Below are positions 1 to 15,008 of a stretch of 64,000 bases of DNA, one piece after another. This DNA comes from Mesaphorura yosii (taxonomy: Eukaryota > Arthropoda > Collembola > Poduromorpha > Tullbergiidae): contig WIXG01000185.1 in the NCBI GenBank assembly GCA_009869945.1, positions 1 to 64,000 on the forward strand. Reading direction: 5' to 3'. The notes under the pieces were generated by a model that ran no database searches, was not told the origin of the DNA, and worked only from the letters and a program-made list of their open reading frames with translations. The stretch's first letter is position 1. Every line of letters begins with the position of its first letter. The position numbers and the translations under genes were made by a program.

Positions 1-548
1 TCGTGGTCATGGTTCTTGGCTTTGTCAATATTGATAGCTCTCAGTTGGGTCTGAGTCAATTCCGTGAAAGTTTCAATCGGACTATCCATTGATGATTCAT
101 ACACTGGTTCAATTCGGACTTTCGGTGGAGGCCGCAGTCGTGTTGCCTAATTTTAAAAACGCTCCGTTTTACTCATTTGCCTCTGGGCGAGCACTGCAGC
201 CTGATCGATTGCTAAACTTACCTTCTTTAGGCGATCAGGATATGCAAACTTCGTAGGGATGGCATTTGGTTTTAGCCTGATTGTCTGTCCAGTCGTATCA
301 AAACAGTCTTCAGTGAAATGATCGGAGCAAATCAGACTTCGCTTGTTCGGTTTCCACTTGTCCCCTCTGACATGATTAATCCATTGTTGGCAGATCATCG
401 GTCTGCTGAATGGGAATCTGATTACCAGAGAGAATTCTCGTTGAGCTCTTGATTTCAATATAAATAATTTATGGGTAACTTACACGTGAAAGCTCTTTCC
501 GTTGTAGCATGCCTTGTTACTGCAACCATATGCACAACACGTAGGCAT
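1..548 (-). CDS. THAP-domain zinc finger protein (partial, 3' end outside window)
   Basis: Exons join(<1..146, 222..417, 484..548) on the minus strand. All three visible exons are in one frame with GT-AG junctions, and the start ATG is at 548-546. The protein begins MPTCCAYGCSN and carries a complete THAP domain over about residues 1-80. The C2CH ligands are the early cysteines, then ICSDHF about 50 residues in; the conserved Trp (QQWINHV) and the closing AIPTKF box (AVPTIF-like) are present. THAP domains are zinc-dependent sequence-specific DNA-binding modules of nuclear regulators and of P-element-derived proteins. The third exon is polar and acidic and continues beyond base 1, so the rest of the protein, and whether it has a transposase-like region, cannot be seen. 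Confidence 0.85.
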
Positions 549-1802
549 TTTAATGAACCCGAAATATAACACAATTAACTTTTATAATTATTATATTTTT
601 ATAGTTGTCTTAATATCTCGAGTGTTAAATTGAAATCTAAACACGGGACAGTGAGATTCGAGGCATATTCATGTGTGATGTTTATATGAACAAAGTAAGC
701 GGCATTGAGCGTGGGGTGTAGTAAGATGGCGGATAGAGTCTACATAGTCATTTCAACTTTGTACACACGATAGTACGTCCAGGTATAGTGTATGTCTGTG
801 TCTTTGACACCAGCGAATACATATAAAGAGATTTCTCACTCATTCATCCCCATCAAACAGTATCACCATCACGTTCTCGAATTTTCTTTCCTCTTTTTCG
901 CTCGCAACCCTGCAAGACAATGTGAATGCAAAATATGACAAGAGAACAGAATAATGCAATGCACCGTTTCCAAGGATCAAGCCAATACGCTGTGCAGTAG
1001 GCACTGATTTTGGTCATTCATTGCTTATTCATCCGTATTACGGTTGCGAATGCTTACTCAGTATTTGCTTCATCTCGTATTCGAAACCAGCCAGTTAGAT
1101 ATCAAAGACACTTGCGATTTCTTAATTGAATGGCTTTGTTTAGTCATAAATTTCTTATTTATCGTCACCGCCGCTTTTTGTACCCCGTTCCATGAATGCA
1201 ACCAAATGCACATATTAAGAATGCTAAGAATAAAGGATGGAAAAGAACGAAAATTCAACGCTTTCAATGTTCTGTCTTTACTTTGCACACAACCCAACCG
1301 AGTGAACCAAGACGCATTGCCTAGTTTTGCCTGCACGCTTTGTACAGGGATCAGAGATCGGCAACCACCCTATTCTCAAAATTCGTAGGCTAAGTATGCC
1401 TGATTTGCATGCGAATTAAAAATTCCAAACCCCTTTAGTCCCATCTGGAATACGCCGACCTCTCGTCTCGTATCTCGTCTGGTGCTTGCACTCTGGTACC
1501 TTCTGCCTCAACAAACGTGCTTGCGTTTATTTGCACAGCATACAGTAGGACAAGCCAGGGAACAACGAACTGTGAACTAAGAGTCTTAGAGTCTTAAGCA
1601 GCGGCGGCTGATTCTTGTTGCCTGTCGACTTGTTGCTCAGAGCGACTTCTTGCAATTTGAGTTGTGGGTAAGGTTCGAGAAATTTGAGTTCGTTCGTGGT
1701 TTCTCTGTGAAAAAGTCACACAAAGTCACACAGTCGACTGTCAACGGCCATTATCAGGCACATTTGTTGCGGTTTTCCTGAAATTTTCATCTCGTGAGCA
1801 TC
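549..1802. other. intergenic, no supported gene
   Basis: About 1.25 kb between the divergent THAP gene and the gene starting at 1803, presumably holding both promoters. Open frames at 1044-1388 (+) and 1070-1336 (-) overlap each other, have no recognisable motif and look non-coding. Confidence 0.6.
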
Positions 1803-3120
1803 ATGATGCGAGTTTTGTGCGACGATGGGTACTGGTGGCCGGTGTTCGAAGCCCGCCGGGACAGGATCGTCGTGATGAACGGCTACAACCAGTTCTATCG
1901 CATGACGAATATTCTCAGCCCGGCCTCCCGCTACAAGAAGTTCCGCTACGAGGAGCCTGCAGCACCGGGCAGTACGAAGGTTGCCCCTGTCAAGGTTAGT
2001 CAGCCACCAAGCATGACTTTCCTGGTTCCGAAGCCTGGCTGGTACAACCCTGTTCTGCATCCGCTCTTCAAAGTGCCAGTGGGCCCTGCACCAAAGGCGG
2101 CAAAGCTGTCTCGCAAGCGACGACACTCGGAGGTGGAAGGATCAAACAGCTACAACACGGCGCTGATGCAAACACTCGCTGAAGGGATCATTGCAAAGGC
2201 AGGAAAGAATTTCAAGCGTCAGATGCAGGCTGTGGTTCCGCACAATGGAGTCCGCTGCTTGCAGTTCGCGGCACTTGTTTACATGAAGATTCCATTCGGC
2301 ATCGCGAGACCGGTCCCGAATTCCAAGTGCGTCTTTCGCGTGGCACCGCCACCACCACCCAACCGGTTGATAAGCTTCTTGCCCGCCAAGGCCCAGAAAC
2401 CGGCGGAGGACGGTAAGAAATTATCAGTTTTCTCGCACTTTCTCTGTTATATGCCATCATATGCGGTTCTTGAAAAGCGTTAAGCAAAAATAGCATCACA
2501 TTTCATCAATTTTGTTTTCATTCTGCTCGTTCAGGCTTCCAATTTGCTTTTGTGTGGGCGAATGGAGCAACTTGGAAGCTGAAAAACATCAAAGATAATG
2601 AGAAGCCCAGGTACAAATTCTGTACCAAGCGAGCCGTGAGATTCAGAATCGGCAAACGAATGCCTGTGATTGCGTAAGTGTAAAAATCAGTTGGCACTTT
2701 CAATGACTTACGCAAATAAATGAAAGCGAGAGCACTTCTCACTCGATTGGTTGATTGGTGCAGGGAGAAGAATGAAGATGAGCGTTTTTTGCAAGTTGAG
2801 GAGTGGGCTCAAAACCTTATGGAGGGCCGGAAGAAGCTGTGCTTGAAACAGCTACAGTGGGAACAATTGCGGCCGGAAGGTGAGTCAGACAAGTTAAGCT
2901 TCCGCGTTCCAGTGTCACAAATCACAAATATTAAACGAGGTTATGAACTGTTTTGCCTCCAGGAGATGCAAGAGGGCTGGAAGGGGCTCCACAGCCGGGC
3001 AGGCCGCGTCTTCCACAGTGTTCATTCTACAAGCGCATGTACTGCTCTCGTCGTCACACGTGGCTGCTTCGTGATTTCCGCTCCTGTCCACTGTGCCCCA
3101 ACACGTACACCGCGCTCTGA
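1803..3120 (+). CDS. unrecognised four-exon protein with C-terminal Cys/His cluster
   Basis: Exons join(1803..2412, 2535..2673, 2764..2879, 2963..3120); all junctions are GT-AG and the frame closes on TGA at 3118-3120, giving about 340 residues. The start is the ATG ATG at 1803/1806; the open frame extends upstream only through GTG, which is not a likely eukaryotic start. The N-terminus is aromatic-rich (CDDGYWWPVFEARRD); the middle is basic with KRRHSE, nuclear-signal-like; a conserved-looking stretch FAFVWANGATWKLK follows. The end has closely spaced Cys/His (MYCSRRHTW, then SCPLCPNTYTAL) that could bind zinc. I do not recognise the family. Coding is supported by the long frame and the four consistent splice junctions. 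Confidence 0.7.
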
Positions 3121-4008
3121 AGAGCCGGTTGCAGATTTGGATCTTGTCCTTGCATCAATGCAAGTAATCTGCTCTTTAAATTGACAATCGGGTGGACACG
3201 CTCGCAAAACCTCGATAAAACACGTACGAATATGAATATTGAAGTGCAAATACTTTTCAAGGCTAAAAAATCATGCTGACTTCACGTGCTGCATACGTTT
3301 GTTACTAGGATGCATCCTGCTCGGGATTCAAATAGAAAAGTAGTAGGCTTGTATTGTTTGTTCTGTCCAAAACTTTTGTAATGGGTTTTTGTTCACGGCA
3401 CACAGAAACCACTTTCTCTCCACCTTTCTCCACTTGTAACTTGTGCTCCTTTCCGCGTTGCACCTGCACGGTGAGTGATTCCTGGCACATGTCAGGTGCA
3501 CCACATCGCAACAATAACGCCTCAAGTGCATGCTGATGTTCGTGCACTATATTCGCATTATTTCATGACAACTTCCTCTTTCCTCTCAAGAACTTTTCCT
3601 AGTTTCCAAATATTAAAAGGCGAGAACCGTTCGTGGCGTGCCAAAAAAAATTACTTTTGATAGACTGGTTAAATTTAATAACAGGAAATTCAATTCAGGA
3701 TTCACAAAGTTACTGCCTATGCCGTTCATTTTACAATAGAATTTATTAATGCGTGTTGATCGTTTGAATAAATTGGCGTAAAATCTCTAATTTTTGTTAC
3801 ATTGACATTGAACTTTTTGCAACCGTCCGCTTGCTCGTGTAACCATGAAACGGAAATAATTGCAGGACCTCTGCGCACAGTTCGTGTGCAGTTCTGGAAG
3901 GACGCAAAACCCAATTTGCAACTGGCTAATTATTTTTATTCTCAATGTATTTATCTCCTATCAATAAACTGGTTCAATTGGACCGGCCGTTGATGCCCGG
4001 AAAAACCT
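3121..4008. other. intergenic, convergent gene ends
   Basis: No supported gene. Overlapping short frames near 3300-3550 occur on both strands without motif or splice support. A minus-strand AATAAA (TTTATT on the plus strand at 3935-3940) serves the gene ending at 4009. Confidence 0.5.
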
Positions 4009-5216
4009 TTACGCCAGGGAAACTATCCAATGATTTCTGAGCAAGTCATTTTCCATTTCTACCTCTGATCGGTTGGATTCCTTGTTGTAGTCCAGGTGCA
4101 GAAATTCCGTGAATTCAACAGAGCTCGCGTAGCTGTGGTAGAAAGTCTGAGGTAGAAATCGCAAACCGCCACTGATAGACTCGGTTAGTGTCATTGGGAC
4201 ATAAATGCTCTCTGTGCTTCTTTTTATCATGACAGCGTCTTCGGAAACCAACTGAAGCGAGAATGATAGCGATGGTGTATCGAGCTGGTAGGAAAGGAAG
4301 TACCCGAATTTAGTCAGAATAGCAATGTTCTGAGGTGCCATCGACTCGGACAGCATTCCGTAGCAATCGGGCTTGGCACATTGCACCGTGGAGTTGAATT
4401 GGATGAAGTAAACTGGAAAAGTGGATGGCGTGACTTCAGCTTCAAAGCTACCGTCCAGTTCAGAAATAGGATTCCAGACAGTGCTCGCGTCGGACACCGA
4501 CTCAACAGTCATGGCATTCATGTGGGCTTGAGACTTGTCCTCAAACTCCTTATACGATAGGTATTTCTTCGTCGCAGCATTTTGAAGACGAATCGGTTTG
4601 TCGGACAAAATATTCTGCACCACAGTCGGCAGCGCCTTGAACGCCTCGGATTTTGTTCCGAACATCGTCTTGATCTCGAGCCCCAGCTCAAAGACCAAAT
4701 TATCTCGATTATAGACCAAATACGGGAAAGATTTCAGTTCACTGAGCAGAAACTCGTACGCGTGTGGTCCGCTGATGTTGGTGTACTGCACAAAGTCCAA
4801 CAGCTTGCGAATATTGCTTTGGTCGACCGATCCCGGCGCGAGCACCTTGGTTACGTAGTCCCTGACGATGCGCTTGAGCGTGGGAAGGAGACGCTTTGAC
4901 AGCGAAGTGCTCTGCTTGTTTACGACCTCGATGCAGGCAATTTCATCCCAAAATATTTGCGCAATCCGCAAATATTCGTTTGTCATCGCTTTGCTACAAC
5001 GGTGAATGCTCGAGCCCTGATATGCAAGAAAATTAAGACATAGTTCGCGATTTTGTTTACCAAATCGTTCGTTACCTTTTGAAGTGCCCTTAAAATTGGG
5101 TTATCGCCAATTTCCAACGCGAGAGACTCTTTGTCACAGTGGTCGGTCGCAGCATCTCCGGTCACAAGCTGGCCAGCTGCCGCAATCAACAAAACGGTGG
5201 ACAACAGTCTGAACAT
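4009..5216 (-). CDS. secreted protein of unknown function
   Basis: Exons join(4009..5016, 5076..5216), 382 residues. The start is the ATG at 5216-5214 (MFRLLSTVLLIAAAGQ); upstream in frame there is only TTG. Residues 1-20 form a signal peptide. The mature protein is about 360 residues, Ser/Thr-rich with few Cys and no second membrane segment. Residues near 180-195 (KPIRLQNAATKKYLSY) resemble the repeating strand of a beta-trefoil (fascin or ricin-B type), but this is a weak impression and no full set of repeats is evident. The single intron is 59 nt. A TATA box lies about 60 bp upstream of the ATG and AATAAA follows the stop, so transcription is well supported though function is not. Confidence 0.75.
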
Positions 5217-5274
5217 TTTCAATCTTCGAATTTACAGGTTCGTAGACTAAAGACGAGTAACCGAGTGGGCAGTA

Positions 5275-5282
5275 TTTTTATA
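5275..5282 (-). promoter_or_regulatory. TATA box of the secreted-protein gene
   Basis: Minus-strand TATAAAAA about 60 bp upstream of the ATG at 5216, correctly placed for a start of transcription near 5245-5250. Confidence 0.6.
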
Positions 5283-6522
5283 GAATCTCAGAGTGGATGA
5301 GCCTGCTCGTGTCCAGGTACAATGGACAAATTATGACATGCGAGGAATTTTATCCAAATGAAATTTGACACGAAGAGGTGTACATAATTCGATTCTGATT
5401 TTGCTCGGTCCAGCCAATAGCGTAAATGACACAAGCTGCAAGCATCGCGTGCTCCCTCAGCCAAGACTAGACGATGAGCAAAATACAAACTCCGAGCTGG
5501 TGGAACACGCTTTTCGAGCACGAGGAGTAAAATAACAAAGAAGCCATATTAAACCCCCAAACAAAATTGCTTCGCATTCGAGCTGGAGTTGGAAACTAAA
5601 AGTCACGCCGTTGCCAAGCGTGGGTGGGCGACGGCATTGAATGGCAGAACATTGACATTCCAGAAGCCTTACTAAATCTTTTCCGTAAAGTTGTGATTGC
5701 GGGGAAAGGAAACGGTTGAACGGTTGATCAGGAATGACTGAAATTAACCTACAAACTTATTTCAAACACAAAAGCGATAAAAGTTTACTCAACGCTTACG
5801 TTGAATAAGGTTGACGTAATTCGTACAAGAAGTTTAGCATCAGGCAGCGACAAGGAACTTTTCAGTAGCGGCGACAGAACGAGCAGGAAACCTTACAAAG
5901 TCAAAAGGTTAATGAAATTTCGAGGATATTGTGCACCAGAATGGAGCGTCTAAAACTTTGAATCTATCAAAGCCTACGGTGACATGCTTACAATGGTATT
6001 CTTCAAGGAGGATCTAACTATGACTAATTAACACGTACGGAACAATGCACGCGCGACATTTCCCAGTTCTTGTCTTAAACTGAAATCCTGTCTAAATTAC
6101 AATGAATAGACGTCAAGATGTCCGACTAAAATGAAACAGCATCTAAAAATATTATTAGAACAATGCAAAAATTGAAAGGTGAAGACATATCCTTTTGTTT
6201 ACAATTGACGTTTGGATAATGTTTTTTTGAAACTGAAACCAAAAACCAAACCTTTCTTTCACCAACGCCTCTGTGGATGAATAACAAGATTTGCAACATG
6301 AATTCTCATATTACAGTTCGGAAGGTAAGTGAAAGTAACGCTAAATTCTGTACAAACTAAAACCAGAAACCGACGAACCGAAAGTACCTTCTCAACAAGA
6401 CAAAAGGTGACAGTGACAATATGTTATTGTTTTCTCAGTTCTCTGGACACTCAAGTACGCTCTTCTAAAGTAAATATATAAATAAGATTATTGTTGTTCA
6501 TGATAAATACGACTGATTCTAT
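5283..6522. other. intergenic, nothing recognised
   Basis: AT-rich 1.2 kb between the promoter of the secreted-protein gene and the 3' end of the next minus-strand gene. The 77-codon minus frame at 5288-5521 has no splice partner or motif. Confidence 0.5.
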
Positions 6523-7648
6523 TCAAGGTTCATGTTCTATCTCCACGTGTTCGGGCTCTTCAACCCTGAAAATCAATCTGAGTTCTCCTTCCAGAATGTC
6601 TTCTTGAGACATGTATCGCCCGATTTGAATCTGCTCCATGTTGTCGGTCTCGACTCCGTCGACGTCTTCAAACTTGCGTTTTTCCGTTATGTACTTAGTT
6701 GAGGGTTTTAAGGTCTTCTCCATCGCCAACACAATGTTTGAGTTCGTTTCGAGAAGACGCGCGATGGCGTACAGCAGCCAGAGCGATGACACCGGTAGCC
6801 CACCCTGATAAAGATTCAAGAGAACGTGCGCAAAGATTGCCCCGTATCCAGGTGGAAAGGGCTCGCCCAACGAGTGCTCTTAACGAGTTATATAAGAGGG
6901 TGAAGACTGGATCACTGGATGGACTGGACTAGCAAACAGGATTAAGATTTGCGGGCACCTAGAAACTTACTTAGGACATTTGTTAATCTGGTGTAAAATA
7001 TCATTCTGAAGTCTGGGTGGCGTGGATCCAGATCTTTTGGCAATAACCCAGGAAGGAAAGTAGGTCGGTCGCTCATCAACTGCGAGAGCTTAAATCATTC
7101 GAATCATGAATTATGTATGTTCATCGCTTATGCAGTGGGAAGTTAATTGCTGCCAGGACAGGAAAGTTGAACTTACGAAAGTCACAATGTTGTATAGTGT
7201 GCTATGAAGAGGTGTGAACGGTTCCAGTAGCACCAGCTTGTCCTCCGGGAGGTACGGAGTGAGCATCCGCTTAACCTCGATAGGAATCTCCTTTAACTCC
7301 TGCTTGATGCCCATATTATCCATAAATTCAAGGCGCCGTTGTGTTCGTGTTGCATAGTCTGTAAAAATTTTCCTGATATTTCAGCCACCTCGTGCTATTG
7401 TACACTTCTTTGAATCCCAGTCGTCTAATTTTCTGCCCAAGTGGTTCCGGATTTGAATCATTGACCAGCGAGGCAATGGGCACGCAGGCGTTGTGGATCC
7501 CATTAGCAAAGTGTTTAATGCCTCGAGGCGAAGTTGAATCATCCTTCCTAGAACCAAAGGCAATTAGAGAACTCCAGCCAAAAAGATACAATGCTATTAC
7601 AAGCAAAATAACTGACCTGGTTGGCGTGGTTGGTTCGTCGACTTCCAT
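6523..7648 (-). CDS. unrecognised five-exon protein, about 278 aa
   Basis: Proposed exons join(6523..6878, 6971..7079, 7177..7372, 7404..7547, 7617..7648). Frames join cleanly from MEVDEPTTPTR to a TGA at 6523-6525. Characteristic segments are DYATRTQRRLEFMDNMG, IKQELKEIPIEVKRML, LPKDLDPRHPDFRMIFYTRL and GYGAIFAHVLLNLYQGGLP; the C-terminus is acidic (QIQIGRYMSQEDILEGEL). It is mainly amphipathic, with no signal peptide or clear membrane span, so probably an intracellular subunit-like protein; I do not recognise the family. The intron between exons 2 and 3 must be very short: 31 nt (7373-7403) gives FKEV|KIFTDY, and a 16-nt GT-AG alternative (7373-7388) also keeps frame. The acceptor of the last exon (TTAAG) is weak. 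Confidence 0.6.
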
Positions 7649-7970
7649 GCTTAACGCTTATTCGATGTGAACTCAACCGCAAAGAAAGAACCTTGCACAG
7701 TCAGCGTGCTCAGTTGAAGTGACTAAACCTTACTTGACAACGTTAGGATTTTATTGCAAGCAGAGTCGACTGTGTGGTACAAATATTATAAAAGGCCTAA
7801 TTGTTTCGGCTAGAGACACAAACAACAATCGATTAAAAGGAGCCGAAGAAGAAAACAGAATTGTGATTTGACTTCGTAGAAGTCGGTCCGATTCACGTGT
7901 AGAATATTTCAAGCTTATGGGTACTCATACAGCAATGTTCAAAAGGCATTGCCACAATTCGTGCGCTGCG
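7649..7970. other. short intergenic region with TATA-like sequence
   Basis: Lies between the 3' end of the KMO gene and the 5' end of the upstream minus gene. A plus-strand TATAAAAG occurs near 7787-7794 but no plus-strand gene follows it, so it may be fortuitous. Confidence 0.35.
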
Positions 7971-10911
<2,941 letters not shown>

Positions 10912-11652
10912 CTTGCTCTTTGCCTTCGGAAACCCCTCTTTTCTTTTATGAAAATAGGTCGGAGCTTTGCGGTGGCTCGGGGCAACTTTCTTCCCTGTCT
11001 CAGATTTCGGCGGCGGTCGACTTGAATTTGAATGATTAAGCACGATGTGATCCAGAAAGACTGAGATCATGTAAAGACCAACCTGAATGAGAAGAGACAA
11101 GCGGGTGCAGTCGATGCTGTTAGTTTTATATCATCAGGAGGTGGGCTTGCCGTGTGCAGAAAGTCAGTCGACTACTCCTATAGTGACCAGTCTCTGAGTT
11201 GTCCCAGAGAGACCAACGTCGTAGCCATTTAATTTTTTGCCTGCTTCCAATGTGCTCGAAATGAGATATGGCATAGGTTGTTATAACTTTAATTTAATAC
11301 TATCTAGGAGATTGGTGAGGTGGGTCACCAATTTCATTAGTGCGAGGGGGTAGAACACACATAACACGAAGCATACACGAAGCGATCATGTTCATATGGG
11401 GTCATATTTTCAATATTTTTGTAATAAAATTCTTTTGCATGACTCATACGCTCCACCACAGGAATACAACTTTAAATCTCAGTTACAAAAAATTGAAAAG
11501 AATGCCAGGTTTTACTGTCGTCGGGTAAAGAATTTCATAAAATTCGAAATTCATTAATTTCGACTGAAATTAATGAATGAAATGTATGTTCCTGGTCAGC
11601 TCATGTTCCATTTATTAAGTCAGTATGCAAAAGTTCTGCTCCTCGCATTGAG
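10912..11652. other. KMO upstream region / AGTRAP 3' region
   Basis: The open frame continues upstream of the KMO ATG to about 11100, but family comparison places the start at MKIVIAGGG. The rest presumably holds the KMO promoter and the 3' end of the AGTRAP-like gene; no other gene supported. Confidence 0.5.
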
Positions 11653-12661
11653 TCAGAAGAGCACGTCCGACTCGTCGCCACGCCGTTCGTAATTCATCGC
11701 CGTGATTGTGATATCATCTTGGCTGGAGTTGAATTGGATCTGCGATGCCGCCAGTGGTCGTTGCTGAGTAGGTAACTGTGATTGTTGCTGCATGTTGCCT
11801 GCAGCATCCAGATTCTCGTAACCTCGATACCTGTTGGTTCCGGGCGTTGCCACCGTGAGCCCAGGACCGAACGCACGCAAGGAGATGGACACCGTGTACC
11901 GGAACGAGTTGAACAGAAATCCACTCAGTCCCAACTCGTTCTCGTCGAGGTCAACGTAGATCCGGTACAGCAGAAAACAGCTGAGGGGACGCAGCGTCGA
12001 GTTGGTGATGGCGAAGCCCAGGTAATCGCCTTGCCATGGGACTAGAAAGTAGAAAGGGCAGCAATCAAAAGTAAACGTGCAATCATTTTCGGGTTTCGCG
12101 TAGGCGTTTAGATTTGCACTAACCGCGAGGCCAGTAAATGGTGAATGTAACAATCTCCAGGTTCAGCAGCGTGAAATTGATGAACAGCGCCTGGAATTGG
12201 ATCAAGTGAACGACAGCAAATACATTAACATAGTTAATTCAGGAGCAATTTGTGGCGTGAGACACGAAAAGTGTTATGCAATTTCCGAGTACCAGTGCTA
12301 TAGACTCGAGCATCGCGTTGCTGTGGATGGCGAGCATGAGCGAGACCAGGAAAATGGTGTTGGTGAAAAGATAGCTGGTTGGTGCATTGAAAATTGACTG
12401 CATACCCCTGCAATTGTGATGCACATGACGTAAGCGAATTGCAGCGTAAACATGACATCATTCCATGGCAACTACAAAATTCTATGGAGCGTTCCACTTA
12501 CCAAGATGAGAGAACCAAATGGACGAGAAATATCATCTGAAATCACAAACGAGGACAGAAATTATGAATTAGAGCCTGCGTCAATGAATGACATGCTTTA
12601 GTTCCATTGTTTTTTGTACCAATAAAAGTCCACTCGTTTCAGGTCGGTGATTGGACACCAT
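11653..12661 (-). CDS. AGTRAP: type-1 angiotensin II receptor-associated protein-like membrane protein
   Basis: Exons join(11653..12041, 12124..12190, 12266..12407, 12502..12536, 12620..12661), 224 residues from MVSNHRPETSGLLL. The pattern MIFLVHLVLSSWG, then SYLFTNTIFL, SIALVLGNCITLF, FTIYWPR and LRPLSCFLLYRIYVDL follows the AGTRAP/ATRAP family (conserved HL-x-WG, Y-x-x-x-N, FYPR and the L(K/R)PLSC-x-x-x-Y signature). The family consists of small multi-pass proteins that in mammals bind the AT1 receptor tail and promote its internalisation; the arthropod role is not established. The C-terminal tail here (about 90 residues, Gln/Asn-rich, with YRGYENLDAA) is longer than in mammals. The first exon is the least certain. 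Confidence 0.75.
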
Positions 12662-15008
12662 TTCGGTAGAATCTGGGCCAAATTATAAAATCCGTGTAAC
12701 TCACTGTGACAGCTGAAGTGGATCTTCCGTAGTAAAAACGGTCAAGTAGGATTGAATGAACCATGAACGCCTTTAGCATCTGGCCCAGTATTTTCATCTT
12801 CGCATTGATCGTTATAATTACATCTCTTCAACGTCTGGTTTGAATTGGACCATCGGTCAGAGATTAAGTCGCTGATCTCTTAATTCTATTTCCATCCATA
12901 AGTACAGTGCAAACATATGAAAACGTGAGACGACGCATTCAAAGTTTAAACAGTAGGGCAGCGACAGAACGCGTAATGTAAAAATGTAATGTGTCGTGTG
13001 TCAAATCTCAAGTCCCAATCCGTATTCATATTTATGTTCATATTTCATATCCACTAAAGCACAATGAATGAAACGAACGAGGAACAATGAATCGTAATTT
13101 AGCATTCAGTGGATGACATATGTTGACTCGACTTTTCTGTGTTGCATAAGCAGAGCAAAGCAAGGCAAATGCAAGCAGAGCAAATTTGAGAGCAAATTGT
13201 TTAATTTACTACCAAGATGTATCTCCGCAGTTTATACTTACATTCTACACATACATTATGCCTTGGCCGTCGTGGTGGTGTCGTCTCTGCCCTGATGATG
13301 ATGTCATCGCCCGTCGCTGCGAATTTCCTGTGAAATTCGACTTGGCTTGACTGGCTAAAGTTTACATTTGCACTTACATAAAATCAACATCAAGAGACAA
13401 AGTCAATAATTGTTAATTTCATAAATTGCGTAGCACTTTGTTCCAGTGATGCTTCCTGGTAAAGTCCAACCACTTGCCGCATAAACCGCTCGTATGTGCA
13501 GCCTGGTTCGATTATCTCGTCGATCCCCTGCCTGCATCGCACGCACGCGGCACTGCAAGACTGCAAGTTGCAGCAGTGAACTTGACTTGCATTATTGCAT
13601 ATCAGCCACTCAATGCCACCGGTTCGGTGTTCCTGAGCTACGCTCGCTACCCGGTCCGGATGCAGTTTATGTGCCTGCAAAGAAAGAGTCCGAGACGACA
13701 CTCCCCGACCACCCGAAATCTGAACCAGCCAGCTATTCTCCATCTTCTTCATGATCTTGGGTCCTGAGTCTTGATTTTGACAGGACCAAGAACAAGAAAC
13801 AGAAGCAGATCTTGAGCTTTGAGCAGTGCAGTGCAGGCGAGACACGAGATGCAGTTCGGAGAAGAGAATCGAGCTGCCCCACAACTGTAGTAACTCAGTC
13901 AGTGCAACAAAGACAAGAAACCGTTCCCCGTGCACGAGTGCGAGCAGAGGAGAGACGCTGTATTGTCCTGCACGAACGAAGAACGGGACAGTGCAGTTGT
14001 GCATTGCAAATCTCAGAGCTCAGTTCCCAGTGTTCGAGGTTCGGCTCGGAGGCATAACCATTACCATAATTTATCATAACTCTTTCATGATGCAGAGTGC
14101 AGAGCAAAAGGAGCGGAAGCAGAACGAGTAGAAAATAATCTTCTGTGACAGGGCAGTGCAAGTCCAAGTGCAGTAGTCTCGATGTGAGTGCAATCAAAGT
14201 GATAGGAGAACAGTTGCATTGCACCCACCACCACAACCTCGACCGCAGCCACTGAAATTGGCAATACATCGTAAATCCCAGACTCGTGTCACGTAATGTC
14301 ATGAGAGGGTTCCACCTATTTCCTGCCCCGTGCTCAGTCGTCGCGTTCTGCATCTGCCCATCTTGAAAAGGGCCAGTCAAGTACAAATTCTAACCACAAA
14401 ACACGTACGTAAGTTTAAAGCTAAGGAAAACGCAGCGACTAATTTGAATTAGAGGCAGTTCGTGAATGAGCCGAGTCTGTGTTTACTTTACGTTCATTAC
14501 CTGCCTGCTGATTCCGCTCATCGTGGTCTTGTTTTGCGCAAAAGTTAACAATCAAGTTTTACAAGTTACAAGTACAAGTCAGGTTACACGATATAGTTAC
14601 GATTACCACAATAACAACATAGGTGCGTGCGTACAGAGTTACCGAGTGCAGTGCACAGAACAAAGCCAGAATAAAAGTCAGTCAGCAGTGAGCTGTAGGC
14701 AGTGGTCAGGACAGGGTGTAAATATGTCATGATCATGATTACAGATCGATAAATTATAACCTTAGATCAGTGGTGCGTCTTGGCGACTGGTTCTTGTTGT
14801 TGCTGATCTGGTGGTGGTGGGCAGCGTACGTGTCTTGCAACTGAATTGGAATCAAATTCGGCACGGCGGCACATAGATTAAGTTCCTATTGTCTGCACCA
14901 GCATTTCTTGGTATTCAGCTCGGATAGGTCGGACATCTGGGTACACGTCTGCCCCTGCTCCTGCTCCTTCAGACACTCCACCGGGCCACCTCTAAATGTG
15001 ATAGAATA
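12662..15008. other. long upstream region of the receptor phosphatase; uncertain ORFs
   Basis: 2.3 kb between divergent genes. From about 13500 to 14720 it is richer in GC and full of CAGTGCA/GTGCAGT words, with long overlapping frames on both strands (for example 13390-14004 on the minus strand, and several plus frames). No frame shows a family motif. It could be the promoter and untranslated 5' exons of the phosphatase gene, or an unrecognised minus-strand gene. Confidence 0.4.
13390..14004 (-). CDS. uncertain 204-codon open frame
   Basis: Long minus-strand open frame whose last part (IDEIIEPGCTYERFMRQV, then QEASLEQSATQFMKL, ending TGA at 13390) reads like a genuine protein end. The upstream part is Ser/Cys-rich and overlaps plus-strand frames, so at most a 3' exon after a possible acceptor near 13540 may be real. 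No family recognised. Confidence 0.2.
   Translation of the reverse strand: MHNCTVPFFVRAGQYSVSPLLALVHGERFLVFVALTELLQLWGSSILFSELHLVSRLHCTAQSSRSASVSCSWSCQNQDSGPKIMKKMENSWLVQISGGRGVSSRTLSLQAHKLHPDRVASVAQEHRTGGIEWLICNNASQVHCCNLQSCSAACVRCRQGIDEIIEPGCTYERFMRQVVGLYQEASLEQSATQFMKLTIIDFVS

Noticed and set aside
1044..1388. 114-codon plus-strand open frame
   Set aside because: Opposite strand is equally open, no motif, no splice partners.
12408..12471. Hydrophobic frame LPWNDVMFTLQFAYVMCIT inside the AGTRAP-like gene, at first read as exon with a 31-nt intron after it
   Set aside because: The phase does not fit the following exon, and the family pattern HLVLSSWG...SYLFTN is obtained exactly when this segment is treated as intron.
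13895..14386. 163-codon minus-strand frame
   Set aside because: Overlaps other frames in the CAGTGCA-rich tract, no start context or homology pattern; not supported as a gene.
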